NCBI GenBank assembly: GCA_022826585.1
Contig: JAJDUR010000048.1
Location: 1-64,000, forward strand
Origin: Dehalococcoidia bacterium
Lineage (GTDB): Bacteria > Chloroflexota > Dehalococcoidia > Tepidiformales > Tepidiformaceae
DNA length: 64,000 nt
Direction: 5' to 3'
The notes beneath the pieces were generated by a model. It worked only from the letters and a program-made list of their open reading frames with translations, was not told the DNA's origin and ran no database searches. This document shows, in pieces, positions 17,431 through 30,624 of this stretch. The position numbers and the translations under genes were made by a program. Within the stretch, counting starts at the first letter, position 1, and every line of letters begins with the position of its first letter.

Positions 17431-18756
17431 CTAGAGATCGAATTCGATGTCAAGGTGTTGCACGCCGCGTACGCCGCCACGACCGGGCGGAGGAAACACG
17501 ATCCCCTCGTTGGGCACATTCTTGAGGCGGGGATTCTTGAGGGCCGCCATCAGCATCTTGGACGAGATCACCGCCTCCTGACGAGCGAGCGCGTAGCCGA
17601 GGCAGAAGTGCGTCTCCTGCCCAAAGCCCAGGTGGCTGGCAACGCCGTCCTTCCAGTAGCCCGTGCGCAGCTCCTTCCCGAAATAGAGGTCGTCGCGGAA
17701 GATGTTGAACGTCTCGGGATCCCTAAAGACGCGCTCATCATGATTGCCGGCGCCGAGGAACAGCCACACAGTCGCTCCCATGGGGAGAACCTTGTCGCGC
17801 AGGTCAACTTCCATCTTCGTCCGCCGGCGTTGCCAGTGGTTGGAGCCGTCGAAGCGCAACATCTCGGTGAAAACGCGGTCCATCAGGTCCGGGTTGTCTC
17901 TCACCGCTTCAAACTGCTCCCGGTTATTCAGCAGGTTCCACCACATTGCATCGATGGCCTTGTGCGTGGTGTCGCCTCCTCCTGCGAGCATGAGGGCAAC
18001 GTACCCCTTCATCTGATCGCGGCTCATCGTCCGCCCATCCTTCGTCGCGTGGCAGAACCGCGACAGGAGGTCGTCCCTGGGATTGGTCACTCGGTCGTCG
18101 AGAAGGGGATCCAGGTACGCGAAGAGTTCGTCACGCGCCTTGATACCGCGGCGGAAGTGGGCGCGGCCGTATCCCTGGGCAGCGAATAGCTCCCCGTACA
18201 CCCACTCGAAATAGTCGTTGTCTTCCTCGGGGAGCCCGAGCAGGCCGGCGATGACCCGGATGGGAAAGCGGGCGCTGAACTGTTTCACCAGCTCCACCTC
18301 TCCATGGAGCGTTCGCCCCGCCCTGCGATCCTCGGCCGCCTGGGCAAGGAATTCCTCGATAATCTGGTTCGCGACGCGCTCGACTAGCGGAATGCGAGCG
18401 AGAAGCGGCTTCCCGACGAACTCGCCCGCGACGATCCCGCGCAGCCAGATGTAGTCCTGGCCTTCGCCAAGTTCGTTCAGCGACTGGCCAAGAGGGGTGT
18501 CCGAGCCGAACTTGAAGTGCCCTTTCGGGTCGTAAATCGCGCGTGTGAACTGGGCGTTGTTCTTGTAGATGCCCCAGATGTCCTCGTAGCGGGAGATGAT
18601 CCAGCGATTCTGGAACCGATCCTGGTAAATGGGCTCGTAGTCGCGAAGGCGCTTGTAGAGCGGGAACGGATCGACCCGGAACTGCTCGCCGAGGAATTCA
18701 TGCGGCTCGATGATCGATGGGTCGCCGGTCTCTTCGACCTCATAGGGAGCGGTCAT
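17431..18756 (-). CDS. Cytochrome P450 monooxygenase (second of tandem pair)
   Basis: This 441-residue paralogue has the same signatures: AGGGDTTHK in the I-helix, EMLRF for ExxR, and FGQETHFCLG with axial Cys385. It lies upstream of the other P450 in one transcription direction with a 48-base gap, so both are probably cotranscribed from a promoter in 18757-18960, divergent from the Tat lipoprotein transporter genes. The divergent arrangement suggests that uptake and oxidation of one compound class are linked; that is inference. Codon use and GC match the neighbours. Confidence 0.92.
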   Translation of the reverse strand: MTAPYEVEETGDPSIIEPHEFLGEQFRVDPFPLYKRLRDYEPIYQDRFQNRWIISRYEDIWGIYKNNAQFTRAIYDPKGHFKFGSDTPLGQSLNELGEGQDYIWLRGIVAGEFVGKPLLARIPLVERVANQIIEEFLAQAAEDRRAGRTLHGEVELVKQFSARFPIRVIAGLLGLPEEDNDYFEWVYGELFAAQGYGRAHFRRGIKARDELFAYLDPLLDDRVTNPRDDLLSRFCHATKDGRTMSRDQMKGYVALMLAGGGDTTHKAIDAMWWNLLNNREQFEAVRDNPDLMDRVFTEMLRFDGSNHWQRRRTKMEVDLRDKVLPMGATVWLFLGAGNHDERVFRDPETFNIFRDDLYFGKELRTGYWKDGVASHLGFGQETHFCLGYALARQEAVISSKMLMAALKNPRLKNVPNEGIVFPPPGRGGVRGVQHLDIEFDL

Positions 18757-18960
18757 GACATCCTCGCTTCAATCGCTCCTGCTCGCCTGCTCCGTCTTAC
18801 GGCTCCCTGGGAGCGCCTGTCAAGGGAACTGGCAACGTACATCGCGAGACCGAGTGCTGCTCCCGGGCTGCCACCCGAAACCGTTCGGCTTCCCACAGCA
18901 TACTTGACATTGCAGATAGAGATATACTCCGTGCAGGAAGCGGTCAAGGGAGGCCCGGAC

Positions 18961-20805
18961 ATGGAAAGCTATTGGAACCGGTATTGGCGCAAGCGCGTCT
19001 CGAGGCGCGCTGTTCTGGGCGGAGCGGCCGCTGGGGCGGTGGGTGTAGGCGCGCTCGCGATCGCGGGCTGCGGCGATGACGATGACGACGATTCTGGCAG
19101 CGCCGATGCAGTCGCCACGGAAGCCGCCACGGAAGCTGCCACGGAAGCCCCTACACCGACGGCTACGGCCGCGCCGGTGACTAAGGACGGCAGCTACTAC
19201 AGCGAAGCCGTCACTCGATGGGCAAACAACCCCGACCTTCACCGCGAAGTGAACGGCGTCACCTCAGACCACCAGATTTACAGCAACCTCGTCGTGTTCG
19301 GCAGCGTCAACGCCGGCACGATCATTCCCGATGCGGCCGAGAGTCTTCCGGAGCAGCCCGACGAGGTCACCTATGTCTTCAAGCTGCGTGACGGGATCAC
19401 CTGGCACAACAAGGCCCCGGCCAACGGCTCGGAGCTCACAATGGACCAGGTCGAGTGGAACATCGAGCGGAATCGCTCAAGGATGCTCAGCGATGGTACC
19501 GTCGACGAAACGTTCCATCGGTTCGCTTCGGTCTACTCACACATCGTGGATACGGAGTACACCGACGATCGAACGGTCAATCTGACGCTGAGTGGTCCCA
19601 ACGGCCCCTGGCTCAGCGCCATGGCCGATCAGTTGAACGGGTTCATGCACCCGGATGTAGCCAAGGCGATTGAAGACAACCCCGGTTTCTTCTCAGGCGA
19701 AAACATGGTCGGGACAGGGCCGTACACGGTCACATCTTTTGAACAGGACCGGAGATTCAGGCTGGATCGCCACCCGGGCCACTTTCGCAAGGCCCTGGAT
19801 GAACCAATACAGTTCGTCGATCAGATGATCGGAACTGACATTGGGGACGACATCAATGCGTTCAGAGCGGCATTCGAACAGAAGCAGATCGACATGTTCG
19901 GGGGGTTGTTCCGCTCATTCCCCAAGCAGGTGATGGAGACGATTGCCAGCGCCAATCCGGATGCCGAGCTGGTCAACACGGCTGACCCGAACGGCAACCA
20001 TTCCTTCCTTTACAACTTCAACGCGGGGCCGTTCGCCATCCCCCAGATCCGCGAAGCGTTCCAGCTTGCGATCGACCGACCGCTCGTGATCCAGCAGGCG
20101 TTCGCCGGTGAGGGAAGGCCAAACCCGCCGATCCCCTTCGCCTACACGGGTTGGGCGCTGCCCGAGGAAGAGCTGCTGACCACGCCGGGCTTCCGGCCTG
20201 ACAAAACCCAGGACCTCACTGACGCGCGGGCGCTCTGGGAGGCCGGCGGTGGCCCGGAACTCGGGGAAATCGGCATCGTCATCCAGAATGTGCCCTCAGG
20301 CCAGGCGGCAGCCGAATGGATGATCACGATGATGAACAAGAACCTTGGGACCGATCAGTTCAAGCCCCAGTTCGTAGAGGGAGGTGCGAGCCTCTTCAAC
20401 TACCTCATCAGTGATGACTACACCATCCACTTTGGGACGTTGGCAGCCTGGAATCAGCCGGATCCCCGCCCGAGGTACGCCCTCTACTTCCAGAAGGATG
20501 GCGGCATTAACTTCGGGAAGTACAACAACTCGGAGATGGAAGACCTGATCGCCCGTGGGTTCCGATCCCTTGTTCGCGAGGAGGCCGAGGAGATCATGAG
20601 GGATGCCCAGCGGGTGGCGCTCCGCGATGCCGGGGCCGGCGAATTCTCAATCGCGGGTGGCCTCAACCGCTACATGAAGTGGCCATACCTGCACCGTGAG
20701 ATCCCGAACTTCACGGGGTACTGGACGAAGGATCTTGCGGAGGGAACCTGGATCGACCAGAGTGATCCCACTTTCCAGGGGAAGCCTGGAATCGAGTCTC
20801 TCTGA
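18961..20805 (+). CDS. Tat-exported family-5 substrate-binding lipoprotein
   Basis: A twin-arginine motif in RKRVSRRAVLGGA precedes a hydrophobic stretch and a lipobox Cys followed by six Asp, then a linker of repeated ATEAATEAPTPT type. The mature domain is SBP_bac_5: TYVFKLRDGITWHNKAP, ENMVGTGPYTVTSFEQDRRF, REAFQLAIDRPLVIQQAF. Total 614 residues. It would present a peptide-like or other hydrophobic-organic solute to the two permeases encoded directly downstream. ATG 18961 is chosen because the Tat signal begins there; the open frame upstream is shadow. The gene diverges from the P450 pair. Confidence 0.9.
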   Translation: MESYWNRYWRKRVSRRAVLGGAAAGAVGVGALAIAGCGDDDDDDSGSADAVATEAATEAATEAPTPTATAAPVTKDGSYYSEAVTRWANNPDLHREVNGVTSDHQIYSNLVVFGSVNAGTIIPDAAESLPEQPDEVTYVFKLRDGITWHNKAPANGSELTMDQVEWNIERNRSRMLSDGTVDETFHRFASVYSHIVDTEYTDDRTVNLTLSGPNGPWLSAMADQLNGFMHPDVAKAIEDNPGFFSGENMVGTGPYTVTSFEQDRRFRLDRHPGHFRKALDEPIQFVDQMIGTDIGDDINAFRAAFEQKQIDMFGGLFRSFPKQVMETIASANPDAELVNTADPNGNHSFLYNFNAGPFAIPQIREAFQLAIDRPLVIQQAFAGEGRPNPPIPFAYTGWALPEEELLTTPGFRPDKTQDLTDARALWEAGGGPELGEIGIVIQNVPSGQAAAEWMITMMNKNLGTDQFKPQFVEGGASLFNYLISDDYTIHFGTLAAWNQPDPRPRYALYFQKDGGINFGKYNNSEMEDLIARGFRSLVREEAEEIMRDAQRVALRDAGAGEFSIAGGLNRYMKWPYLHREIPNFTGYWTKDLAEGTWIDQSDPTFQGKPGIESL

Positions 20806-20905
20806 TCGTGCTCCATCGTCGCCCGCGCCTTCGCGCACCGTTCAGCTGAGAGACTGAGGGGGCTGGGCCGCTACGAGCCAGTGATGGCCTTCGGGGTGGT
20901 ATCGC

Positions 20906-21892
20906 TTGACGAACTACGTCATCCGGCGAGTACTCCTCAACGTCGCCGTTATCTGGCTCGTCATGACGTTCGTCTTCGCGACGGTCCGAATCCTCCCGGG
21001 AGACTACGCGGCCGCTCAAGTGTCCGAACGCTACTTCGGCGGTGGCGCCGCCGCCGGTGAATCTCCTGAAGAGGCGCTGGAAAAGGCGCGCGAGCGACTG
21101 GGGCTGAACGACAGCATCCCCGTCCAGTACGCGAAGTACGTCCAGAGCCTCGTAACCGATGACCTGGGGACATCCTTCGCCACCGGTCGCTCCGTCGTCG
21201 CGGAGATCCGCCACGCGCTCCCTTACACCATCCAGCTGGGAACGATGAGCATGATCGTGGGAGTGCTGGTAGCCCTTCCGGTCGGGATCATCTCGGCGAT
21301 CCGGCAGGACTCGCTCCTTGATGGCGTACTCCGCCTGTTCGCGATCGGCGCGCTCGCGGCGCCGTCCTTCTGGACCGCAACGATCGGCACGCTAGTTGTG
21401 CTTGAGTACGGCATTCTTGAACTCAACATCGTTGGGAGCCCCGGCATCTGGGAAGATCCGTGGCCGAGCTTCCAGCTGTTCATCATTCCGGCTGTTGCCG
21501 GGGGAGTGTCGTCTGGAGCGCTTGTGATGCGGATGCTGCGCTCCCAACTTCTGGATGTCCTCCGCCAGGACTACGTCCGGACGGCGCAGGCCAAGGGGCT
21601 CAGGGCGCGTACCGTCATCCTCCGCCACGCACTGCGAAACGCCCTGATACCTGTGTTGACGGTGCTTGGCTTCGTCTTTGCGACACTGGTCAGTGGCTCC
21701 GTAATCCTCGAGGCGATGTTCAACATTCCCGGAATGGGACAGATGATGATCGTCTCGCTGCGTAGCCGCGACGTCCCAGTGGTTCAGGGATTGGCGCTCG
21801 TGTTGGCGACGGGCGTCGTTGTCGTGAACCTCCTTGTAGACCTCGTGTATCTCCAGGTCGATCCAAGGATCAGCGTCGGGGGTGTGGAGTAG
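20906..21892 (+). CDS. Dpp/Opp-type ABC importer permease, DppB-like
   Basis: The 328-residue membrane protein begins MTNYVIRRVLLNVAVIWLVM, the standard DppB opening, has six spans, and carries the cytoplasmic EAA loop DYVRTAQAKGLRARTVILRHALRNALIPV that docks the ATPase. The TTG start follows a GGGGTGG leader. It is the second gene of the binding-protein/permease/permease operon. No ATPase genes follow, so shared ATPases encoded elsewhere must energise it. Confidence 0.9.
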   Translation: MTNYVIRRVLLNVAVIWLVMTFVFATVRILPGDYAAAQVSERYFGGGAAAGESPEEALEKARERLGLNDSIPVQYAKYVQSLVTDDLGTSFATGRSVVAEIRHALPYTIQLGTMSMIVGVLVALPVGIISAIRQDSLLDGVLRLFAIGALAAPSFWTATIGTLVVLEYGILELNIVGSPGIWEDPWPSFQLFIIPAVAGGVSSGALVMRMLRSQLLDVLRQDYVRTAQAKGLRARTVILRHALRNALIPVLTVLGFVFATLVSGSVILEAMFNIPGMGQMMIVSLRSRDVPVVQGLALVLATGVVVVNLLVDLVYLQVDPRISVGGVE

Positions 21893-21894
21893 AC

Positions 21895-22875
21895 ATGGGA
21901 CGAGTTGAGCCGACTCCCCGGCCACTGGCGCATGAGTTTGGCGATGAGCGGCGCTCGCTCATCACGCTGGTTTTCACCAATCTCGCGTGGTTCGCAAGGC
22001 GGAAGAAGCTGGCAACCATCGGGGCCGTCTTCGCCGCCGCCGTCGTCGTGGTGGGGGTGTTCGGACCGTACGTCGCCCCCTACGGGGACGACGACGTGTT
22101 TAGCGAGGAGAATCCACACTACGACCCCGACAACAAAGACCCGGCGAACCTCCAGGCGTCGAATCCAACTCGACTCGCGCTCCTCTCGGGTCCGAGTTGG
22201 GAGCATCCACTCGGGACCGACGAGTTTGGCAGGGATCTCCTTACACGGATGGTTCACGGCGCTCGACTGTCCGTGACCGTGGGAGTCAGTGCATCGGCGG
22301 TGGCTGCGATCATCGGCGCCGTGATCGGTATCACATCTGGCTACCTGGGAGGGACGGTCGACCTTGCGATCCAGCGCATTATCGATGCCCTCCTCGCGAT
22401 CCCGGCGCTCGTCCTCCTTCTTCTGCTGGTGCAGACGGGAGAGCCCAGTACCCAACTCACGATCGTGGCACTGGCTGTGCTCGGCGTCGGACCCGTCACG
22501 AGGCTCGTCCGCTCCGCAACCCTTGTGCTGCGTGCCGAAGTGTTCGTCGAGGCCGCCCGCTCTATCGGGGCGGGGCAGGGCCGAATCATGACGCGTCACA
22601 TCGCCCCCAACGTTGTCGGCCCCATGATCGTCATCTTCTCGGCCTCGATCGGGACGAACATCCTCGCCGAGGCCGGCCTCTCCTTCCTGAATCTCAGCGT
22701 CCCCGGACCGAGCTGGGGAGGGATGGTCGCCGATGGGCGGGCGTTCCTCGACAGCAAGCCGATGATGAGCCTTGCCGCCGGTGGGGCGATCACGATAGCG
22801 GTGCTCGGATTCAATTTGCTCGGCGACGGGCTGAGAGATGTCCTCGATCCAAGGCAACGTGGCTCGGGCCTTTAG
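21895..22875 (+). CDS. Dpp/Opp-type ABC importer permease, DppC-like
   Basis: The 326-residue protein has the DppC layout: a basic N-terminus, first span (LATIGAVFAAAVVVVGVFG), a periplasmic insert with EHPLGTDEFGRDLLTRMVHGARLS, and the EAA loop EAARSIGAGQGRIMTRHIAPNVVGPMI. It begins 2 bases after the DppB stop, so translation is tightly linked. With DppB it should form the channel for the solute bound by the Tat lipoprotein upstream. The operon stops here without ATPase genes. Confidence 0.9.
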   Translation: MGRVEPTPRPLAHEFGDERRSLITLVFTNLAWFARRKKLATIGAVFAAAVVVVGVFGPYVAPYGDDDVFSEENPHYDPDNKDPANLQASNPTRLALLSGPSWEHPLGTDEFGRDLLTRMVHGARLSVTVGVSASAVAAIIGAVIGITSGYLGGTVDLAIQRIIDALLAIPALVLLLLLVQTGEPSTQLTIVALAVLGVGPVTRLVRSATLVLRAEVFVEAARSIGAGQGRIMTRHIAPNVVGPMIVIFSASIGTNILAEAGLSFLNLSVPGPSWGGMVADGRAFLDSKPMMSLAAGGAITIAVLGFNLLGDGLRDVLDPRQRGSGL

Positions 22876-23011
22876 TCGAACCTGTCATCGCCCTGAGACC
22901 CGGAGACCCCCGCCCACCCAGCAGCTCCTGGCCGCGTCGCTGCGCCGCTACGCGGCTTCGTCCCGGTTAGCCCTCGTCCTCCCTTTCGCTCTTCCTGCTT
23001 TCCTGGGGATG

Positions 23012-23037
23012 TTGACACTAATTTAGAAAGTTAGTGT
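23012..23037 (+). promoter_or_regulatory. Promoter with 19-23 bp palindrome before the fusion/FEA1-like operon
   Basis: TTGACA (23012-23017) is followed by ACTAATTT-AGA-AAGTTAGT (23017-23035), a palindrome with 7 of 8 arm positions matched that extends by two further pairs to 23015-23037. TGTAGA at 23035-23040 is a possible -10 at 17-base spacing, so the palindrome fills the promoter core. The same 8-3-8 layout with similar halves recurs before efeO at 30550-30568, suggesting one regulator. Confidence 0.5.
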
Positions 23038-23065
23038 AGACTCCCTCCCGGACTCAGTACCGCCG

Positions 23066-27630
<4,565 letters not shown>

Positions 27631-27635
27631 CACAA

Positions 27636-27671
27636 GGAGCGCCGGCGGCAGCCCTCGGTCGCCGGCGCTCC
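27636..27671 (+). terminator. Perfect 12-bp hairpin after the FEA1-like gene
   Basis: GGAGCGCCGGCG (27636-27647) and CGCCGGCGCTCC (27660-27671) are exact inverted copies with a 12-base loop, starting 6 bases after the stop codon. No T-run follows. It may be a processing or mRNA-stability element or partial terminator that lowers expression of the two downstream genes. Confidence 0.5.
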
Positions 27672-27690
27672 CCCAGTCTGGAGGACCCCT

Positions 27691-28503
27691 ATGAAGGTAA
27701 CGATCGCTGGATACGGCTCCGTCGGCAGCTATGTTGGCGGGCTCTTCTCCAACCTCGACCTGGCGATCTACGACCCGCCGCTTGGTTTCGGGACACCCGA
27801 GGACCTGGTCGACACGGACTTCGTCATCGTCTGCGTGCCGACGGCGCAGCTGCCATCGGGCGACTGCGACACGTCGATCGTCGAGGAAGTGGTCGGGCTC
27901 GCCAATCCGAACGTGGCGATCGTGTGCCACAGCACGGTCGCCATCGGGACGACGGAGCGGCTGATTGCCGAGACGGGAAAGCCGATCGTCTTCATGCCGG
28001 AGTACGCGGGCGAATCGAACGACCATCCGCTGCGCGACCCGAACAACCGACGCTTCCTCATCTACGGCGGGTACGAGCCCACCGCGTCGGCCGTGCGGGC
28101 GCTGTACGAGCGCGCCTACGGGCCGGGGGTCCGGCACTTCCGCGCCCCGCCGACCGTCGCCGAGGTCGTGAAGTACATGGAGAACGCCTTCCTCGCCACG
28201 AAGGTCGCGTTCTGCAACGAGTTCTTCGACCTCTGCGAGACGGTGGGCGTGGACTACGAGTGGGTGCGCATGCTCTGGCTGCAGGACGACCGCATCAACC
28301 CCAGCCACACCGTCGTCACCGACGAACGCGGCTACGGCGGCCAGTGCCTCCCCAAGGACATCGCCGCGGTCAGTGCGACTGCCCGAACCTTCGGGGCGCC
28401 GATGGCGATCCTCGAGGCGGTCCAGGAGGCAAACGCCCGCCAACGAGGGCAAGGCGAGGCCGAGCACAAGCTGCTGGCCGCCATGACGCAAGGAGCGAGC
28501 TGA
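27691..28503 (+). CDS. Short UDP-glucose/GDP-mannose dehydrogenase family protein
   Basis: The 270-residue protein has a Rossmann NAD site GYGSVGSYVGG at its start, CHSTVAIGTTERL, the central-helix lysine region VKYMENAFLATKVAFCNEFF, and the catalytic loop GYGGQCLPKDI with Cys219. These match Ugd-type enzymes, which oxidise a nucleotide sugar to the uronate in two NAD-dependent steps. The usual C-terminal sugar-binding domain is absent (family members are about 430 residues), as in some short archaeal and phage-like homologues. It may supply an acidic sugar for the glycosyltransferase of the upstream fusion. GGAGGACCCCT precedes the ATG. Confidence 0.8.
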   Translation: MKVTIAGYGSVGSYVGGLFSNLDLAIYDPPLGFGTPEDLVDTDFVIVCVPTAQLPSGDCDTSIVEEVVGLANPNVAIVCHSTVAIGTTERLIAETGKPIVFMPEYAGESNDHPLRDPNNRRFLIYGGYEPTASAVRALYERAYGPGVRHFRAPPTVAEVVKYMENAFLATKVAFCNEFFDLCETVGVDYEWVRMLWLQDDRINPSHTVVTDERGYGGQCLPKDIAAVSATARTFGAPMAILEAVQEANARQRGQGEAEHKLLAAMTQGAS

Positions 28504-28958
28504 TGGCCCAAAAGCGCCTGAAGATAGGCACGATCCAGCCCTGCGACTGCGGACAACACGCGTCCGTCACTCTGCACGAGTGCGGCGGCAAGACGCGCGT
28601 GCGGGTTCCCGTGCACTCCGACATCGCGGACTGGTTCGCCCCCGACAAGGATGGCGTGCGGTGCCTCGTGACGGGTATCGACGACATCCTGCGCGGGATC
28701 GATTGGGAGCCTCGGGCCGTCGTCCTGACGTGCGACGAGAACCGGCAGGGGCACATCTGGCTGCGGCTCCGCAACAACGGCGTGGATACCGACATCGAGT
28801 GTGAGCCCGGTGTGGCCCTGCTCGTCGCCGAGCGCGTGGGGCTACCGATCCTGCTGGCGGAAGGGGCCGCCGAGGCGGCCCGTAAGAAGACCGCCATTCC
28901 CGACGTGTTTCACGAGGCGCTGGCGGATCTCGGCTTGCTGGACGCGCCCTCCGACTGA
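28503..28958 (+). CDS. Conserved hypothetical protein, 151 residues
   Basis: The ATG overlaps the dehydrogenase stop codon (TGATG), so translation is coupled. The protein is soluble, with two Cys close together near the N-terminus (QPCDCGQHA), a strand-rich middle (VLTCDENRQGHIWLRLRNNG) and a C-terminal helix pair (VALLVAERVGLPILLAEGAAEAARKK). The last part recalls the DUF151 bifunctional nuclease fold, but I would not assign that. As last gene of the fusion/FEA1-like operon it may serve the same pathway. Its end overlaps the convergent membrane-protein gene by 49 bases. Confidence 0.7.
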   Translation: MAQKRLKIGTIQPCDCGQHASVTLHECGGKTRVRVPVHSDIADWFAPDKDGVRCLVTGIDDILRGIDWEPRAVVLTCDENRQGHIWLRLRNNGVDTDIECEPGVALLVAERVGLPILLAEGAAEAARKKTAIPDVFHEALADLGLLDAPSD

Positions 28959-30406
28959 TCCGGTGGCGCCGGCGGGCGCCCCTCCTCCCTGCTCCGGCGC
29001 CCGTCAAGCGTCACCCACGCCGCGAGCGCCAGCCCGCCCAGCGCCAGCCAGAGGACCGTGAGCACCCACGTCTCCGTCGTCCACGAGGTGTACTGCGGGA
29101 ACAGCCGCGAGACGCCCTGGAACAGGTTGGCTCCCATGTCGAACGGGTCGACCGCAATGACGACCTCGCGTGAGCGACCCGCCTCCGCCAGCGCCGCCGT
29201 CACGCCCAGCGAGTAGAGCCCCAGCACCCCAAGGGTGGTCTGCCCCCACCGGCCGGACCGCATGGCCAGCAGCGCCAGCGGGATGGGGAGCAGCGGGAAC
29301 ACCGTCACGAGGGTCCGTCCCGGGAACCACCACCCCATCATCGTGATCACGACGAACGTCGCGATCAGCACCTGTACCGCGACCAGCCCGAGCACGAGGC
29401 GGTGCCGTGCGTCGCCCCGAAGGAGCAGCACAGCCCCCGGGACGACGGCAAAGAGCACGGGCGCCCAGCGCGCCACCCCGAAGCGCCGGTCGATGAGCAG
29501 CCCCCAGAGGCGGTAGACGCGGTCGCCGATCTCGACGTGCTGGCCGATCGTGCTGGCGGTCGTTTCGCCTGCGTAGATGACGTTCACGTTGTAGGGCGTG
29601 AGCGACTCGTAGACGGCGAGGTGGAAGGCGGCGTAGGCAGCGGCGGATACGGCCGCCCCCACGAGCAGCGCCAGCCGCCCGGACGGCCACGCCCGCCAGA
29701 GCGCGTAGAGGGTCACGAGCGCCGCCAGCGGCGCGTACTTCGCCCCCAGCCACGGTAGGACGGACAGCAGCGCCACGATCGCCAGCACCGGCCAGACTGA
29801 CAGCCGCTCTCGACGGGTCGCCACCAGTAGGGCGCCCACGAGTGCGAGGGCGGCCGGCATCTCCGGGTAGATCTCCGAGGAGTAGATGAACGCCGTCGCC
29901 GTGAGCGCCACGACCGCCGTCGCCAGCCACACCAGCGCCGGCCGGGCGCCGGTGAGCCGCAGCGCGAGCACGTACGCCAGCGCCCACGTCAGCGCCGCGA
30001 TCAGCACGAGCTGGAACTGCGCGCCGGCCAGCCCTCCAAGGGCGAAACCGGGCGCCAGGAGCGTCGAGAGGCCGGGGTTGTGCGGACTGAGGAGCCGCCC
30101 GTCATCGAGGGGCACGGACTGCCGCCAGAGGCCGTCCGGGTGGTCGAAGAACGACTCGTAGGAGTGCGTGTCGTACTGGTTCCGCAGGTCGAGGTTGCCG
30201 TCCTCCAGCAGGCTCTGCGTCGTGATGAGGTAGAACGGCTCGTCACCCGTGATCGACGCCCCCCGGCTCGCCCGGATGTCGATGGAGGCGCAGTACGCGA
30301 GCGTCAGCACCAGGAAGAGCGCGATGGCGCCCGACAGCGCAGGGCACGCCTTCGCGTGGCTCAGCAGTCGGCGCGTCCGGGCGGGCAGATCCATCTCACC
30401 TCGCAT
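28910..30406 (-). CDS. GT-C-type polytopic membrane protein, probable lipid-linked-sugar glycosyltransferase
   Basis: The 498-residue protein has about eleven hydrophobic segments. After the first span the extracytoplasmic loop contains GDEPFYLITTQSLLEDG, where Asp-Glu is placed like the catalytic acidic motif of GT-C enzymes (ArnT/PMT families), and a large loop YNVNVIYAGETTAS lies in the middle. GT-C enzymes move sugars from polyprenyl phosphates to protein or lipid acceptors outside the membrane. A polyprenyl-phosphate sugar could come from the GT2 domain encoded nearby; that is inference. A second ATG 12 bases further in also has GAGGTGAG before it. Confidence 0.65.
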   Translation of the reverse strand: MRGEMDLPARTRRLLSHAKACPALSGAIALFLVLTLAYCASIDIRASRGASITGDEPFYLITTQSLLEDGNLDLRNQYDTHSYESFFDHPDGLWRQSVPLDDGRLLSPHNPGLSTLLAPGFALGGLAGAQFQLVLIAALTWALAYVLALRLTGARPALVWLATAVVALTATAFIYSSEIYPEMPAALALVGALLVATRRERLSVWPVLAIVALLSVLPWLGAKYAPLAALVTLYALWRAWPSGRLALLVGAAVSAAAYAAFHLAVYESLTPYNVNVIYAGETTASTIGQHVEIGDRVYRLWGLLIDRRFGVARWAPVLFAVVPGAVLLLRGDARHRLVLGLVAVQVLIATFVVITMMGWWFPGRTLVTVFPLLPIPLALLAMRSGRWGQTTLGVLGLYSLGVTAALAEAGRSREVVIAVDPFDMGANLFQGVSRLFPQYTSWTTETWVLTVLWLALGGLALAAWVTLDGRRSREEGRPPAPPDQSEGASSKPRSASAS

Positions 30407-30549
30407 GACGTGCCCATTCTGGCGGTTCGTACCGCTGGAGATGACGGCCCGTCGAGCCTCTCTGGGGAAGTCCGCCAGGACAGCACTCCCGGTTCATGTG
30501 CTCGGGCAGCCCCTTGACTTGCCCGAAAGCCATCCCCTCATTAGGCTCC

Positions 30550-30568
30550 ACTTGCTTGAAAAGTAAGT
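30550..30568 (+). promoter_or_regulatory. 19-bp palindrome upstream of efeO
   Basis: ACTTGCTT-GAA-AAGTAAGT has arms matching at 7 of 8 positions. TTGACT at 30514-30519 may be a -35, which would put the palindrome just after the transcription start, a repressor-like position. The halves resemble the operator at 23017-23035 in sequence and spacing, consistent with a common, probably iron-responsive, regulator. Confidence 0.5.
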
Positions 30569-30624
30569 CAAGACGATCACGAGGGCTCGTACTGACTTAC
30601 CGGAAGAAAGAGGAGGCATTTTTC

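Noticed and set aside
18904-18928. TTGACA and TATACT before the Tat lipoprotein gene as a promoter
   Set aside because: The spacer is only 13 bases, shorter than usable sigma-70 spacing, so I did not list it as a feature.
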